A DNA stretch of 64,000 nucleotides. It comes from Cryptomeria japonica. Its lineage: Eukaryota; Streptophyta; Pinopsida; Cupressales; Cupressaceae. Of the stretch, positions 34,376-45,840 are shown one piece after another. The stretch is from the NCBI RefSeq assembly GCF_030272615.1, contig NC_081413.1:561288445-561352444 (forward strand), read 5' to 3'. The notes under the pieces are model-generated. The model made no database searches. It saw only the letters and a list, made by a program, of their open reading frames with translations, and had not been told where the DNA came from. Both the position numbers and the translations under genes were made by a program. The stretch's first letter is position 1. The number at the start of each line of letters is the position of its first letter.

Positions 34376-35389
34376 GGAAAACTACTGAGATCGCCCACTA
34401 TGCGCAATGGGGAATAACAAAACACATTTATAATATCAGGAATCAATTCAATTCAACATTTGCGCTGTGGAATATCACATATAATAATATTAGCATACCT
34501 AGATCTCTAGAGAAAGCTATGTAGTAGATGAGGACAGATATTATTAAATGAACCCTAATTCTACCCTAATTTTATATCTGAGAGTAACCTAATTCTAACT
34601 ATTATTTCTATTTTAGTTTCAATTGAACTCCAAATGACCTATAATTTGAATGTTCTAATCTAACTTCTAATTGAATTGTAATATATATCAATATTATATT
34701 TATTTAATAAATTATAATAATTTTAATTTTAATTTAATTTAATCATAATCTTAATTCTAATTGAAGAGTAACACTAAATCTAAGCTTAGCTCAAATTGAA
34801 TTCAAATTGAAGAATAAGGCTAAGAGAATAGTTATTGTATATGAACTCTAACCCTAACCCTAATTTAATCATATCTATATTTGATGAATCCCAAATCTAA
34901 CCCTAACCCTAACCCGAAGTGAATGATTACTCTAATTGAATTTAAACCCTCATTCCAATCCATATTCCTTAATTATAATCTACTCATTATGTATTGTTTA
35001 ACCACAAACAAGTTATCCTCGACCTAAAATATAACATATATATGATTATTATTATCTTTTTCTTCATTGTGATATTACATTAAAATGTAACTTCTATTAT
35101 AGTGAAAACTAATAATAGTATTTTAATGTTGAATGAAATTTAAATATTCACCTATTTTAATGTTGATCAAATATGTAGAGGTAGGGGTAGCCCCTATATT
35201 CACCTGTTTGAAAGAAACCATCACCCTTATAATAGGTTGGGGTAGGAGTAGAGGTAGACCCTACTATTCTAAGGGAAGGTTCGGCCCTCTAAAAACATTA
35301 TACCCAACTGATCCAGCAGCAATAGTTCCAAGTCCCATTGAAAGTTAATTGATCTTGTTGTCACATAAGCACAAAGTGTGTTTTTTTTA

Positions 35390-35400
<11 letters not shown>
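34376..35400. other. Upstream region of F-box copy 2
   Basis: It matches 21,543-22,548, including the CCCTAA clusters at about 34,847-34,862 and 34,900-34,916 and the GGTAGAGGTAGGGG stretch. No other gene is visible. Confidence 0.55.

Positions 35401-35446
<46 letters not shown>
35401..35446. repeat. (AT)n microsatellite, short allele
   Basis: About 23 AT units after TTTATTTATTTATTT. It is the counterpart of the 300-base tract at 22,549-22,849. Confidence 0.9.
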
Positions 35447-35509
35447 CATTATTTAATTTAATTTTTTAATATTATAGATTTTTTATTCAAACATTTAAAA
35501 AAAATTATT

Positions 35510-36950
35510 GTTGTTAATTAAGTTATATGAAAATTTTGTATTTAGATGTGTGTTTCATCAATATATGAATATAATTTCTATAAATATAATCTATTTTATT
35601 AGGAATAAAATATTAATTTTTTATTTGTATTATATGAATTATATATTGTTGGATATTACGGTTGTTGGAATATGTTTTTGATTATATAAGTAGGGAGACA
35701 ACCCTTAAAAACTAAAAAACTAAAAAATAATAAAAAACTTTTATAGTTCTATAGTTATTTCTACGCATCCTAATTAACTAACCTCCAACTTCTAGACTTA
35801 TTATCCCAATTATAAAAATCATCAGTTAGCATTCTACTAAAGGTCTTTACAGTAACATCTGCAGTAAGCATATTACTAAAACTCATATCAGTCCTAGCAT
35901 AATAAAAGTTAACATAAAAAGGTATGCAGACCCAACACACATCCATAATATGATCATAAGCAAAAAGGATGACATCCATAATATGATCATAAGCAAAAAG
36001 GAGAAAAAAAATAGAACCCAAAGAGCAGCTAATTGTTCTTAAGAAAATTCCAGACCCACTGGAGTCTTCCAAGATTATATTCCTAGGTATCCATCTGCTC
36101 CTCCTCATCACCCATAGCTTGCTCCATATGACCCTACTTCGCCAACTTCTTCTTATTCTTTTTAATCCTTCCCTGACCGGAAACCATGCCCAAAATAACA
36201 TTCTTCATAACCCCATTCGTAACGTAGCAAAGGGAGCTTAAGGCATTACACAGATTTTTGATCTTCAAATTCTATTCCTCGTTCTTTGTCTTAAGAGTAG
36301 AAATTCTCTCCTTGAGCTCCTATAAATTATAATACAAATTATTGTTGTTGTAAGTCTTAATAGGGGAGTCTTGGGAACAGGGGACCATCTCCTCAACACC
36401 AGACACATTGGGGACCTTAGGTATTTGTTTCGGGGTGTCCGAGTCCTCCTCAATCTCATTGATCTCATCCGCTTCTTCCTCTTCTTCCATTTCCTCTTTT
36501 AAATTCTCTTCAAGGTCATCCTCCTCCTAGAAATCCTCATCTTCAAGATTTTCCATGAAATTATCATCCTCTTCCTAATCAAAAATTTCCTCTATATTTT
36601 TAGCATTGGTCGTGTTATTAACTTTTTATGTTTTCCTCCTTTCTTTCCTTAGCCTAAAGCCTAGCTGACCTCCTTTCCCCCAAGTTACTTTCAATTTTGT
36701 CTTGTTCCAAAGGTTTTTCCTCCTCATCACCCTGATTGTGCAGGTCTAGGTCTATGATGATACTTTTACTGTTCCATTCTTTGCTAGTTGTTTTAGCTTT
36801 AACCATGGAATTCTTGGGGTTTGCAAGCTTCCTCTTGATGTCAACATATTCTTGATTTTTGAATTCTTGGGGGAATTTTTGGAATGTGTTTTTGACATGG
36901 ATGTCAACATATTCTTGTGTTCTTGTCCTTTGATATTGTAGAGAGTCAAT
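35510..36950 (-). pseudogene. Acidic-ORF element, longest copy
   Basis: Minus-strand reading gives, from about 36,860: a basic start (VDIKRKLANPKNSMVKAKTT), SIIIDLDLHNQGDEEEKP, a short basic motif LGERRSARL, a stop, NIEEIFD with further stops, the block EEMEEEEEADEINEIEED, VPNVSGxEEMVP-like sequence, ELKERVSTLKTKNEE and MGDEEEQMDT, followed by about 530 bases of noncoding tail to 35,510. Several in-frame stops and one frame change make it non-functional. Alternating basic and acidic parts and a coiled coil point to an RNA-binding element protein. It could be a LINE ORF1 or a gag of an unusual LTR element, and I cannot decide between them. A 36-base local duplication is inside the tail (about 35,938-36,002, ATCCATAATATGATCATAAG twice). 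Confidence 0.45.
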
Positions 36951-38196
36951 CGGTTTGGCTGGTATATTGTAGATATGTTGATGTCGATTTGAGAATTAAG
37001 AGATTAGTATCTCTAGTTGATTCAACATGAGTTTCATTGTTCTAGAAGGTGATTTTATCAAGTTATGAGGTTCAATATGAGGACTGGTTTTTCTATTGGT
37101 TTTGTATTGCAGAGTTGTGGTTTCTAGTTTGTATTGCTCCATAATTGATTCATTATGTTGAGCATATTTTGGAGAGTATTTGGGATGCTCATATGTGATC
37201 TCAGATTGAAGGGCTCATGATTTGAAACTTTACAAGCATATATTTCAGTTTGTCACTAAGTTATGCTAGTGTTCTTGAGCTTTGGGAGGGAGATGGTGAT
37301 GATTCTTGTAATCCGAGTTGTTGCGGTTGTTGTAGAGGAATTCACATTGCTTGTTGATTTTTTTTATTGTGTTCTATCCATGTTGCTGGTCCCCATTAAT
37401 CGTTGTGCATGTTATTGAATATTTTTCTTATGAACATGAAGAACATAATATTCTTTCCTGACATGATGATTATTGTGTGTTACGGATGATCTTGGCGAGT
37501 TATTTGGTGGTGTTGCATGTTTGAGGTTTTGGTTTAGGTCCATGACATGTCCTTTCAAACATTGTATTGGTCCACATATTTATTTATGTATATATGATAA
37601 AATTTTGTAATTAGTTCTTATGATTTGAGCTGACCTTAAGGTTAAGGTTGATGATTTGTACAAATAAGTGTAATATTCATGTAAATTATGTGTTTTCATT
37701 GTTTCAGAGTATTGTATGTACAAACAAGCAAATTGATCCTTCAGAAGTGAGAAGAGTACAAAAGTGTTGTAGAGTAGACATTGTGCTTAATCGAAACTAT
37801 GATTGGGCATTTGGAGATTCTCTTCTTTAAGTTCATGTAATCCATATTGGTGTCTGATCTTTGTAAGGTAGTGAGCCTTCCCTAGGTTGTAGAATTTTCT
37901 TGTTCTGAGTAGTGAGCTCTAGGCAGTATGCTTGAATGCATGTGCATTCCCCATTGTAATATTTTCATATACTACTATAAAGTATCATCATATTATGGGT
38001 AGGTTCCCACCGTGATTTTTCCCTTAACTGGATTTTTCACATCAAAATCTTTGTGTTATGTGTATTGTTGTTGTGATGTTTATCTTTGTTCTTATTATTG
38101 ATAATTGGATTTGAAGTTGTGTTTAATTTGTTTAAGTTTGTTGAAAAATAATTCACCCCTCCCCCTCTCAGTTTTCCTTCATGGTAGTTGCCAACA
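36951..38196 (+). mobile_element. Probable copia 5' LTR (left border uncertain)
   Basis: The right end is well marked: a CT-rich CCCCTCCCCCTCTCAG tract, GTTGCCAACA at 38,196, and then a degenerate primer site (TGGGTATCAAAAATAG at 38,199). GTGATTTTTCCCTTAACTGG and TTTTTCACATCAAAATC upstream resemble the U5 part of the other copia LTRs here. The left border may be TGTTGAGCATATTTTGG near 37,158 but no partner LTR exists to prove it. Confidence 0.5.
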
Positions 38197-38250
38197 ATGG
38201 GTATCAAAAATAGATCTTCCAGAAGTTTGACCACTTGAGGAGATTCGGGA

Positions 38251-38820
38251 TGGCAATTGTTGTTTTCAAGAAGGAAATTCTAAGATTTGATGGAAATATA
38301 TACACCATATGGAAGAACCAGATGGAGTATCACTTGAAATGCCTTGGAGAAGATTATTGGAAGATCACAAAGAATGTCGACAATGTTGGACTCATAATGG
38401 TCTTAAAACTGTAAATGAGATCAAGGATGTTGAACATAATATAAGTGCCAAAGAAGCATTGTTGAGTGCCTTGACTGATTCAGAGATGACTAATATGATG
38501 GGATTGTAAATTGCTCATAAGATTTGGGAGAAGTTAGAAACCTTGTATGAAGAAGACAAACATGTGAAAGTTTCTAAATTATAGAGCTTGAAAAGGAAAG
38601 TATGAGTTGTAGAGAATGGGTGAAGATGAGAATAGTTCATCCTTTGTGGCTAAAGTGAGTGATATTGTAGTAAACTTCAGATGTGTTGTTTCTATTGATG
38701 AGATCCAGACTATGACCACTATGACAAGAGACATGCTGGTTGGTAAGCTTGTTGCTTTTGAATTAGGTGAACTTGGAGAATCACATGGCAAAATTGAGGC
38801 TGATTTCTATGTGCGGTGAA
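38251..38820 (+). pseudogene. Copia gag pseudogene (N-terminal part)
   Basis: Plus-strand frames read RFDGNIYTIWKNQMEYHLKC and, further, LLSALTDSEMTNMMGL, IAHKIWEKLETLYEEDKHVK, and then ATMTRDMLVGKLVAFELGEL in shifted frames. FDGxNYxxWxxxM and W(E/D)xLxxxYE are hallmarks of the copia gag (UBN2/DUF4219-like) region. Stops and frame changes are frequent. An LTR fragment interrupts it at 38,812. The same C-terminal gag part (GKLVAFELGELGESHGKI) is repeated after the LTR fragment at about 39,290, so the local sequence is rearranged. Confidence 0.65.
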
Positions 38821-39168
38821 GAATGGACAATGCAAAATGACTTGTGATTTGTTTGAGATTGCTTCATTCTATGCAAAGTGTTTAGACAGTTAGGATTGGA
38901 CCAATTGTAATTATAAACCTAAAATACTTAGGGTTTAGGGTTTATGTTACCGACCTAATTCTTGTCTATAAGGTTGATGAGTTTTTATATTTGTTTTTTA
39001 TAGCAAAAGTTATGTGTGTATTCGAGTGATGAGATACTTTCCAGACCAGTGAGTGAAAACTGCAAAGTGTGATTGTAGAGTAGAGGAATTGAAAAGGATC
39101 TGCCTTAGCATATAGTGTTGTTATCAGATCAAAGTTTTACCTATTGTCTCCTAACCATTTCAATAGAA
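38812..39168 (+). mobile_element. LTR fragment of the copia family found at 42,971-50,245
   Basis: GATTGTTTGAGATTGC..., GGATTGGACCAATTG, CTTAGGGTTTAGGGTTTATG and CTAACCATTTCAATAG match 43,382-43,751 in order. Only the middle of the LTR is present, without its ends, so it came in by rearrangement rather than as an intact insertion. Confidence 0.7.
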
Positions 39169-40103
39169 TGATTGAAGAAGAAGAGATTTTAGCGAAAGTG
39201 TTATGATCCTTACCTCCTTATAAACACAAAGTTTTTTTTATTCATGTGATCCAAACTATGACCACTATGACAAGAGACATGCTGGTTGGTAAGCTTGTTG
39301 CTTTTGAATTAGGTGAGCTTGGAGAATCACATGGCAAAATTGAGATTGCATTTCAAGCTACTCTATTTGGGAAGCAGAAGTATGAGCCGTGAGAGATTTC
39401 AACTAGGGTTTCTAGATATTAAGGGGAAATGAGAGAGATGGAAGAGATTGAAGCACTCATTGCCAAGATATTGCCTAAGGGAGCTAGTAAGTATGATGCA
39501 AAAATACCTTTGAAACCTTTTTCATGAAATAAGATAGGACATTTTACTTCTAGGTGTCTGGAAAGAATGTCTAATTATAATAAGCCTTACAAGCCTAATC
39601 ACAAGAATATGTATTAAAAGAAGTGTTATTATGCTACTGATGAAGGTGTGGTAGATGATGAATCTGAGAAAGGGAATTCAAAAGATGAAATTGTATTCAT
39701 TGCTATTAAGAAAGATAATCTAGTACCTGTTGATTCTACAAGTTGCATTGTTGAAGAGAAAGCCTTGGGTGCTAAGATTGAAGAGAAAGATGAATGGGTG
39801 ATTAATAGTGTTTGTTCACATCACATGACAAGTGATAAAGGAAAAATCATGAATATAAAGAAATACGATGGTGGTATAGTAAGATTTGGAGATGACAAAG
39901 CTTATGTAATCTATGGTACAAGTTTTATTTCTCTTGATGGTAAGCATAAAACTAGCGACATTTTATATGTTGAGGGTTTAAAGCATAATATTTAGATTAT
40001 TGGATAGATGGTTGATAAGGGATATGATTTACAATTCAAGAATGGGAAATGTTAAATTCTAAATAGCTCTAGCATAGAAATTGCATAAGGAACTAAAACT
40101 AAA
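39110..40103. repeat. Left arm of 1-kb inverted repeat (copia gag-protease)
   Basis: It is the reverse complement of 41,795-42,785 throughout, from the LTR remnant through the gag C-terminus and protease to GCATAAGGAACTAAAAC. The spacer is about 1.7 kb and holds integrase and reverse transcriptase on the minus strand. Confidence 0.85.
39290..40065 (+). pseudogene. Copia gag C-terminus and protease pseudogene (plus arm)
   Basis: The gag end has GKLVAFELGELGESHGKIE and a zinc knuckle remnant NKIGHFTSRCLERMSNYNK whose first cysteines are lost to a stop and other changes. The protease frame 39,648-39,995 reads EWVINSVCSHHMTSDKGK, where active copia proteases have (I/L)DSGCSxHM(T/S). The catalytic Asp is replaced by Asn and the Gly by Val. 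It ends VEGLKHNI, which is the usual start of the GAG-pre-integrase region. The copy is non-functional. Confidence 0.75.
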
Positions 40104-40754
40104 CAATCTAGCATACCAGGCTCTAGGGGCTTGTTTAAATCCATATAGTGCTTTCTTCACTATGCATAACATATCTTTTTCATCTGTTAATGAAAATTCA
40201 TCTTGTTGTTCGATAAAAACTTCTTCTTCCAACTCGCCATTCAAAAAGGTTGACTTGACATCCATCTGATATACCTTAAAATTATTATGAGAAACATATG
40301 CAAGAAATAATCTAACAACTTCAATTTTATCTACCGGAGCAAAATTCTCCTCAAAATCAACATCTTCCATCTATGAATATCCTTTACATACCAAACTTGC
40401 TTTGTTTCTAACAACTTCTCCATCTTCATTCAGCTTATTTCTGAATACCCAATTCATACCAATCACATTCTTGTCTTTAGGTCTCAGAACAAGTTCCCAT
40501 GTATTGTTCTTCTCAATCTGATTTAACTCTTCTTCCATAGCTTTTATCCAATCTTTACAAGCATCAACAACATCTTTGGTCTCAATCTTAGAAATTAAAC
40601 ATAACTCTTCAACAACAATTCTTCTCCTAGTCATCACACCTTTACTTTTATCACCAATAATATGATTCTCTGAATGATTTAATCTCACATACCTAGGGGT
40701 CTTCTGATTGTTCTGATTTTTCAGTTCCTTGCACTTCTTCACCACCAACAACAT
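40104..40754 (-). pseudogene. Copia reverse transcriptase fragment (minus)
   Basis: The minus-strand frames 40,754-40,371 and 40,370-40,104 give AMEEELNQIEKNNTWELVLR, NVIGMNWVFRNKLNEDGEVV, NKASLVCKGYS and then FEENFAPVDKIEVVRLFLAY, YQMDVKSTFLNGELEEEVFI and LYGFKQAPRAWYARL. These are the standard copia RT motifs up to just before the YVDD box. The homology stops at 40,104, where the sequence turns into the inverted arm. One stop at the join of the two frames. The catalytic YVDD, RNase H and 3' LTR are absent. Confidence 0.8.
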
Positions 40755-40805
40755 CTGGATTTAGTAACTCTTCTGGATCACTCTGTTTATGCTCTGAGTC
40801 TACAC

Positions 40806-41540
40806 TTACATTGAACTAAAATCCTGATCATCAGATTCATATCCACATGCTCTTATTTGTTTCTTGTGACACTTATCAACCTTCACATTTGCACTTTCTA
40901 TTATTTTTCCTAGTCTTTTGTTGTAACATTGGTAGGCCTTGCTCTTAGTAGAATATCCCAAGAAGATTCCTTCATCACATCTTGCATTAAATTTTTCAAT
41001 ATCCTCATCTCTTTTGATACAAGATTTACTTCTAAAGATTTTAAAATATCTAACTATAGGAACATGACCAAACCATAACTCATAAGGGTTCTTACTAGAA
41101 TCACCTTTCATATGCACTCAGATGGATGTGTACACAAGAGTGCTAACAAATTATCTCCAATAAATATACAGAACATTTCCTTCAATCATCCTAGTCCTAG
41201 TAGCATCCAAAATAGTTTTGTTAATCCTCTCAACAACTCCATTCTACTGAGGGGTTCGTGGAGCAGATAACTATCTCCTAATTCCATGCTCTTCACAAAA
41301 GGAATTAAACTCACCGAAAGCGAATTTTCCTCCTCTCTCATATCTCAAACACTTCAACTTAAATATTGTCTTTGTCTCCACTTTTGCTTTTAATATTTCA
41401 AATTTCTCCAGTGCTTGAGATTTGTCTCTTAGAAAAGTGACCTACATCATTCTGGAATACTTACCAATCAACAACATAAAGTATCTATCACCCTGCAAAC
41501 TTCTTACCCTAGAAGGACCACATAAATCAGTATGCCAAGA
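40806..41540 (-). pseudogene. Copia integrase core fragment (minus)
   Basis: The minus-strand reading has WHTDLCGPSRV, RYFMLLIGKYSRMM, then degraded LRYERGGKFAFGEFN, LSAPRTPQ-stop-NGVVERINKT, and the intact frame 41,117-40,806 with NPYELWFGHVPIVRYFKIF and CDEGIFLGYSTKSKAYQCYN. The second catalytic Asp position (normally RxDNGGEF) is changed to YERGGKF, so the enzyme would be dead even without the stops. Confidence 0.75.
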
Positions 41541-41544
41541 TCTA

Positions 41545-41751
41545 TTATCCCATTAGATGTATATTGTTTTCTCTTGAATAAAATTCTTGTTTATTTCCCA
41601 ATTGACATTCTTTACACACTGGATTAGTAGGCTTCACTATCTTAGGTAAATATCTAACAACTTGAATAGAACTTATCCTAACCATGTAGTCAAAATTAAC
41701 ATGACACATCCTCCTATTCCATAACCAACATTCCTTAATCTGAGAAATCAA
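41545..41751 (-). pseudogene. Copia GAG-pre-integrase zinc-binding part (minus)
   Basis: ECWLWNRRMCHVNFDYMVRI...PVCKECQLGN is the HHCC zinc finger before the integrase core. The first His (usually WHRRLGH) is Asn here. Confidence 0.75.
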
Positions 41752-41794
41752 ACAACTTTTCTCACCAGCATTCAGATGAAAGATATTACCGTTA

Positions 41795-42785
41795 GTTTTA
41801 GTTCCTTATGCAATTTCTATGCTAGAGCTATTCAAAATTTAATATTTCCCATTCTTGAATTGTAAATCATATACCTTATCAACCATCTATCCAACAATCT
41901 AAATATTATGCTTTAAACCCTCAACATATAAAACGTCACCAGTTTTATGCTTACCATCAAGAGAAATAAAACTTGTACCACAGATTACACAAGCTTTGTC
42001 ATCTCCAAATCTTACTATATCGCCATCATATTTCTCTATATTCACAAATTTTCCTTTATCGCTTGTCATGTGATGTGAACAAACATTGTTAATTACCCAT
42101 TCATCTTTCTCTTCAATCTTATCACCTAAGGCTTTCTCTTCAATAATGCAACTTGTAGAATCAACAGGTACTGGATTATCTTCCTTGATAGCAATGAATA
42201 CAAATTTATCTTTTGAATTCCCTTTCTCAGATTCATCATCTACCACACCTTCATCAGTTGCATAATAACACTTCTTTTGATACATATTCTTGTGATTGGG
42301 ATTGTAAGGCTTATTATACCTGGACATTCTTTCCAGGCACCTAGAAGAAAAATGTCCTATCTTATTGCATGAAAAAACTTTCAAAGGTATTTTACATCAT
42401 ACTTACTAGCTCCCTTAGGCAATATCTTGGCAATGAGTGCTTCAATCTCTTCCAATTCTCTTTCCTTCTCTTCCATCTCTCTCATTTCCCCTTAATATCT
42501 AGAAACTCTACTTGAAATCTCTCCCGGGTCATACTTTTGCTTCATGAATAGAGTAGCTTGAAATGTAGTCTCAATTTTGCCTAATTCAAAAGCAACAAGC
42601 TTACCAACTAGCATGCCTCTTGTAATAGTGGTCATAGTTTGGATCTCATCAATAGAAACAACTTTGTGTTTATAAGGAGGTAAGGATCATAAAACTTTAG
42701 CTAAAATCTCTTCTTCTTCAATCCTTCTATTGAAATGATTAGAAGACAATAGGTAAAACTCTGATATGATAACAACACTATATGC
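41795..42785. repeat. Right arm of 1-kb inverted repeat (copia gag-protease)
   Basis: Reverse complement of 39,110-40,103. It ends at TATGCTAAGGAGAG, where LTR sequence of the older long-LTR element starts. Confidence 0.85.
41899..42700 (-). pseudogene. Copia gag C-terminus and protease pseudogene (minus arm)
   Basis: The frame 42,384-41,899 has a zinc knuckle remnant FSCNKIGHFSSRCLERMSRY (one cysteine of the CX2C lost) and protease KDEWVINNVCSHHMTSDKGK, with Asn in place of the catalytic Asp, as in the other arm. This shared defect suggests the element was already dead when the arm was copied. Upstream gag lies in broken frames up to about 42,700. Confidence 0.75.
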
Positions 42786-42789
42786 TAAG

Positions 42790-42970
42790 GAGAGATTGTC
42801 ATTTAGTAGAATGACCATTGGAGCTAGTGGTACACAATTTAGTGCATGACTTGTATGGAAGATATGAACACATTACGGGTACAGTCTTTCACCGATAAGG
42901 AGAATGTGTCAACTGGTAAGTGATGTGTTGACATGGAGAAAATAAATCAACCAAGTGAGTGGTTTCCAAC
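42790..42970 (+). mobile_element. Older long-LTR element: 5' LTR, part 1
   Basis: It matches the 3' LTR from about 57,155 to 57,340 (GACCATTGGAGC, GTCTTTCACCG, GTGAATGTGTCAACTGGTAAG). The first ~150 bases of the LTR are missing at the junction with the inverted copia. It ends with the target sequence CCAAC of the nested element. Confidence 0.8.
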
Positions 42971-44420
42971 TGTTGGATATCATTGGCATATGATGAACTG
43001 GTATGTTGATATGATGATAATGTATGTTTTCATTGATGTCAATAAGTTTAAGTGAATTGGTGTGCAGATTGAAGAAGTTGGTGAACCAATATGAAGAGGC
43101 ATGAGGAGATTCAATGAACCAGTGTCAAGGTTTCACTTAGTATGATTACCGGTTGGTAGTCTTAGCTCTATGGTTATTGGTTTGGTGGTCGAGCTTGTGC
43201 AATGAACCAATGATACTCTGTGATGAGTTAGCTAAGAGATCTGATTGAGGTGCGATGTAAGCTTTGTGCGCATGAAGGATTGAGGCATAAGAAGATCGAC
43301 CACATTTGAAGTCTACCTCGAGAATGACCATTCTTCTTAGTTGTATAAGAAGAGAGCGTGATGGCTTACTGACTCCCATGTGCGATGATGAATGACCAAT
43401 GTAGATTGTCTTGTGATCTATTTGAAATTATAATGCTCTATGCAATATATTTGGATGGTCAAGATTGGACCGCATGTGTTGTAAACCTAAGCATCTTAGG
43501 GTTTAGGGTTTATGTTATCGACCTATCTGTTGTTTATAAGGTCAATGATGTTTGTTATTGAAAAGTTATTGGCAAATTTATATTGTGTGTATGTATCTGA
43601 ATGAAGAGATACTTGATACTTGCAAGACCAATAAGAGGTAAACTGCAGAGTGTGATTGCAAAGTAGAGGATATGAAAAGGATCCGCCTTGGCATGTAGTG
43701 TTGTTATTAGATCATAGTTTTTTCCTGTTGTCTTCTAATCATTTCAATAGATGGAAAATCCCTTTACTAGGTAGCTTTAATAGGCTTATTGTAAAACTTG
43801 TAGCTAGGTGACTCAAGATCATTGAGTTCTTTAAATCCTCTGGTGAGGTAACCTTTAATAGGGTTTCAACCTTTAATAGGGTATATAGCCATCCCTTAAT
43901 CGGGTGATCTCTAACAGGAATGGTTCCTAGCAGAACCTTATTGTAAAGTCTTTAACCGTACTAGGCTCCTAACAAGGCGAGCTTCGAAAGAGTTCAAAAC
44001 AAGCTTGAGGGTATTCATCCCCACCATGGTTTTTCCCATTTGGGTTTCCACGTGAAAAATATGTGTGTTATGTGTTATGCATTTTTCATGTGATGTTTAT
44101 GAAGTATTTGGTTGAAGGATTATGCATGCAAGGTTAATAGGTTATGGTATTTTTAGTATACCACATGCATATGTTTATGGGTGAATTTGATGTTGCATAG
44201 TTGATCATATTTGAAGTATTCAAACCTATCAGTTTATGGTGTCTAGTGTCTTATTGTGTTTAACCGGTATCACCATGGTTAAGTTCAGTAATGGTGATAA
44301 CTAGTTGGTTTTGCTTTAGATAAATAAGTTGTTAAGAGAGTTTTTACCTGTACTGATTCACCCCCCCCCTCCCCCCTCTCAGTACCTATTGGGGTATCTG
44401 GTGTTCATCATTATTCATAA
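42971..44420 (+). repeat. 5' LTR of the copia element (1,450 bp)
   Basis: It begins TGTTGGATATCATTGGC. The 3' end is TTATTCATAA where the other LTR has TTATTCATCA, so its CA end is mutated. Near the end there is a C-run (CCCCCCCCCTCCCCCCTCTC, 44,361-44,380) and before it the U5-like CATTTGGGTTTCCACGTGAA. Confidence 0.85.
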
Positions 44421-44423
44421 ATT

Positions 44424-44437
44424 GGTATCAGAGCACC
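44424..44437 (+). other. Primer-binding site, tRNA-iMet type
   Basis: GGTATCAGAGCACC preceded by ATT, three bases after the LTR. It is complementary to the 3' end of initiator Met tRNA in its first 11 to 12 bases. Confidence 0.8.
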
Positions 44438-44499
44438 TCCAGGTCCTCAGTGATATAAAATTAACTGCTTGAGGTAAAAGATCCTATTGTAATGATGAA

Positions 44500-45420
44500 G
44501 AAGTAAGGTTCTAAGTTCAATAGAGATAACTTTAAGATATGGAAGGACAGAATGAAGATTTACATCAAGAGTATGGGTGCTCAACATTGGACATATGTTG
44601 AGAATGCATTTGTATCTCCCACTAGCACTTTGACTAATGATTAGAAGAGAGAAATCCAGGAAAATGGGCAAGTCATGGAAGTCCTTATCAGCAGCCTGTC
44701 AGACATTGATTTTATTGATATTCAAGACAAGGACACACCTCGGGAGGTATGGGATGCACTAGAAACCATTAATGGTGGTGAATAGCATGTAAAGAAAGCT
44801 AAGGAAGAAAGCCTTAGAGGTAAATTTGAGGATATGAGGATGGTTGAAGGAGAGACCATTCAACAATATGGTATTAGGATTAAGACTGTGGTTGGTGATA
44901 TCAAAAGCACTGGTAGAATGATTGATTATGCCATTGTTGTTAGTAAAGTCCTTAGATCATTATTACCAGTCTATGCAATCAGAGTTACTGCGATCCAAGA
45001 ACTGAGGTCTATTGATAAGACCAAGGTATCCTTAGAGTCTATCATTGCAAAGTTAACTGCATATGAGTTGAATAACTATGATGGTAGTGTTTAGAAGACT
45101 GAGTCATCTTTTAAAGCATCTACTATACCATCCAAAAAAGGAAAAGAAGTTAGTACCAGTTATGAATCCAAACAATGCAAAGATATGGATGATGAAGAGA
45201 TTCTGATGGAGTTCGAAGCTCTTCTTGCTAAAAGACTTCTGAAGGGAACCAAAAAAATATAGAGGTAAACTTCCTTTGAAATGTTTTTCCTGCAATAAGT
45301 TAGGACATATAGCTGTTAATTTTCCTAACAATGACAATAAGGATAAACCAGAGAGGTTTAGAAAGTATAAAGGAGGAAATAGAATAAATTGTCTATTTGT
45401 TGTGGATGAAGGTGTCACTA
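44500..45420 (+). pseudogene. Copia gag pseudogene
   Basis: Early frames give RWKDRMKIYI-like sequence and W(D)ALETINGG. The frame 44,834-45,094 contains MVEGETIQQYGIRIKTVVGD and VSKVLRSLLPVYAIRVTAIQ, the copia gag helix bundle. A zinc knuckle follows at about 45,283 (LKCFSCNKLGHIAVNFPNN), CX2CX4H with the last Cys changed to Phe. Gag forms the particle and binds RNA. Several stops break it. Confidence 0.75.
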
Positions 45421-45452
45421 ATGAAGAATGAAAAGATGAAGAAAATGAAGAC

Positions 45453-45737
45453 ATGGTGTTTGTAGAAGTAAAGGAAGAAGTGTCAGACAAGAAAGCTCTT
45501 GTCTCCTGCATTAACAATTCTAATGAGTGGATAATTGATAGTGGTTGTTCTCACCATATGACTAGCAACTGGAGAAAGTTTTTGGAATATGATGGAGGTA
45601 TTGTCAGATTTGGCAACGATGCACCATGCTTGGTAAAAGGTAAAGGATCCATCTCACTGAATGGAAAGAGCAGTGCAGATGATGTCTACTGGGTAGAAGT
45701 TCTTAAGCATAACCTGTTGTGTTTCCCAATTGAATGA
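45453..45737 (+). pseudogene. Copia protease
   Basis: The frame contains EWIIDSGCSHHMTSNWRKF with the catalytic DSG intact, then GGIVRFGNDAPCLVKGKGSI and VEVLKHNLL. This is an aspartic protease that cuts the polyprotein. It is followed by a frame break at about 45,735, so it is part of a dead polyprotein, although its own active site is kept. Confidence 0.85.
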
Positions 45738-45840
45738 AAAAGGATTAATTCTCGAATTCAAAGATGGAATTTGCAGTATAATTGGGAAGAGTGGTAAAGT
45801 TATTGCCACTGGTAAATAGACCAGAGGTAGCCTATTTCAA

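Noticed and set aside
35510-36950. Firm LINE ORF1 call for the acidic-ORF element
   Set aside because: No endonuclease, RT, poly-A end or target duplication was found, so a LINE is only one possibility.
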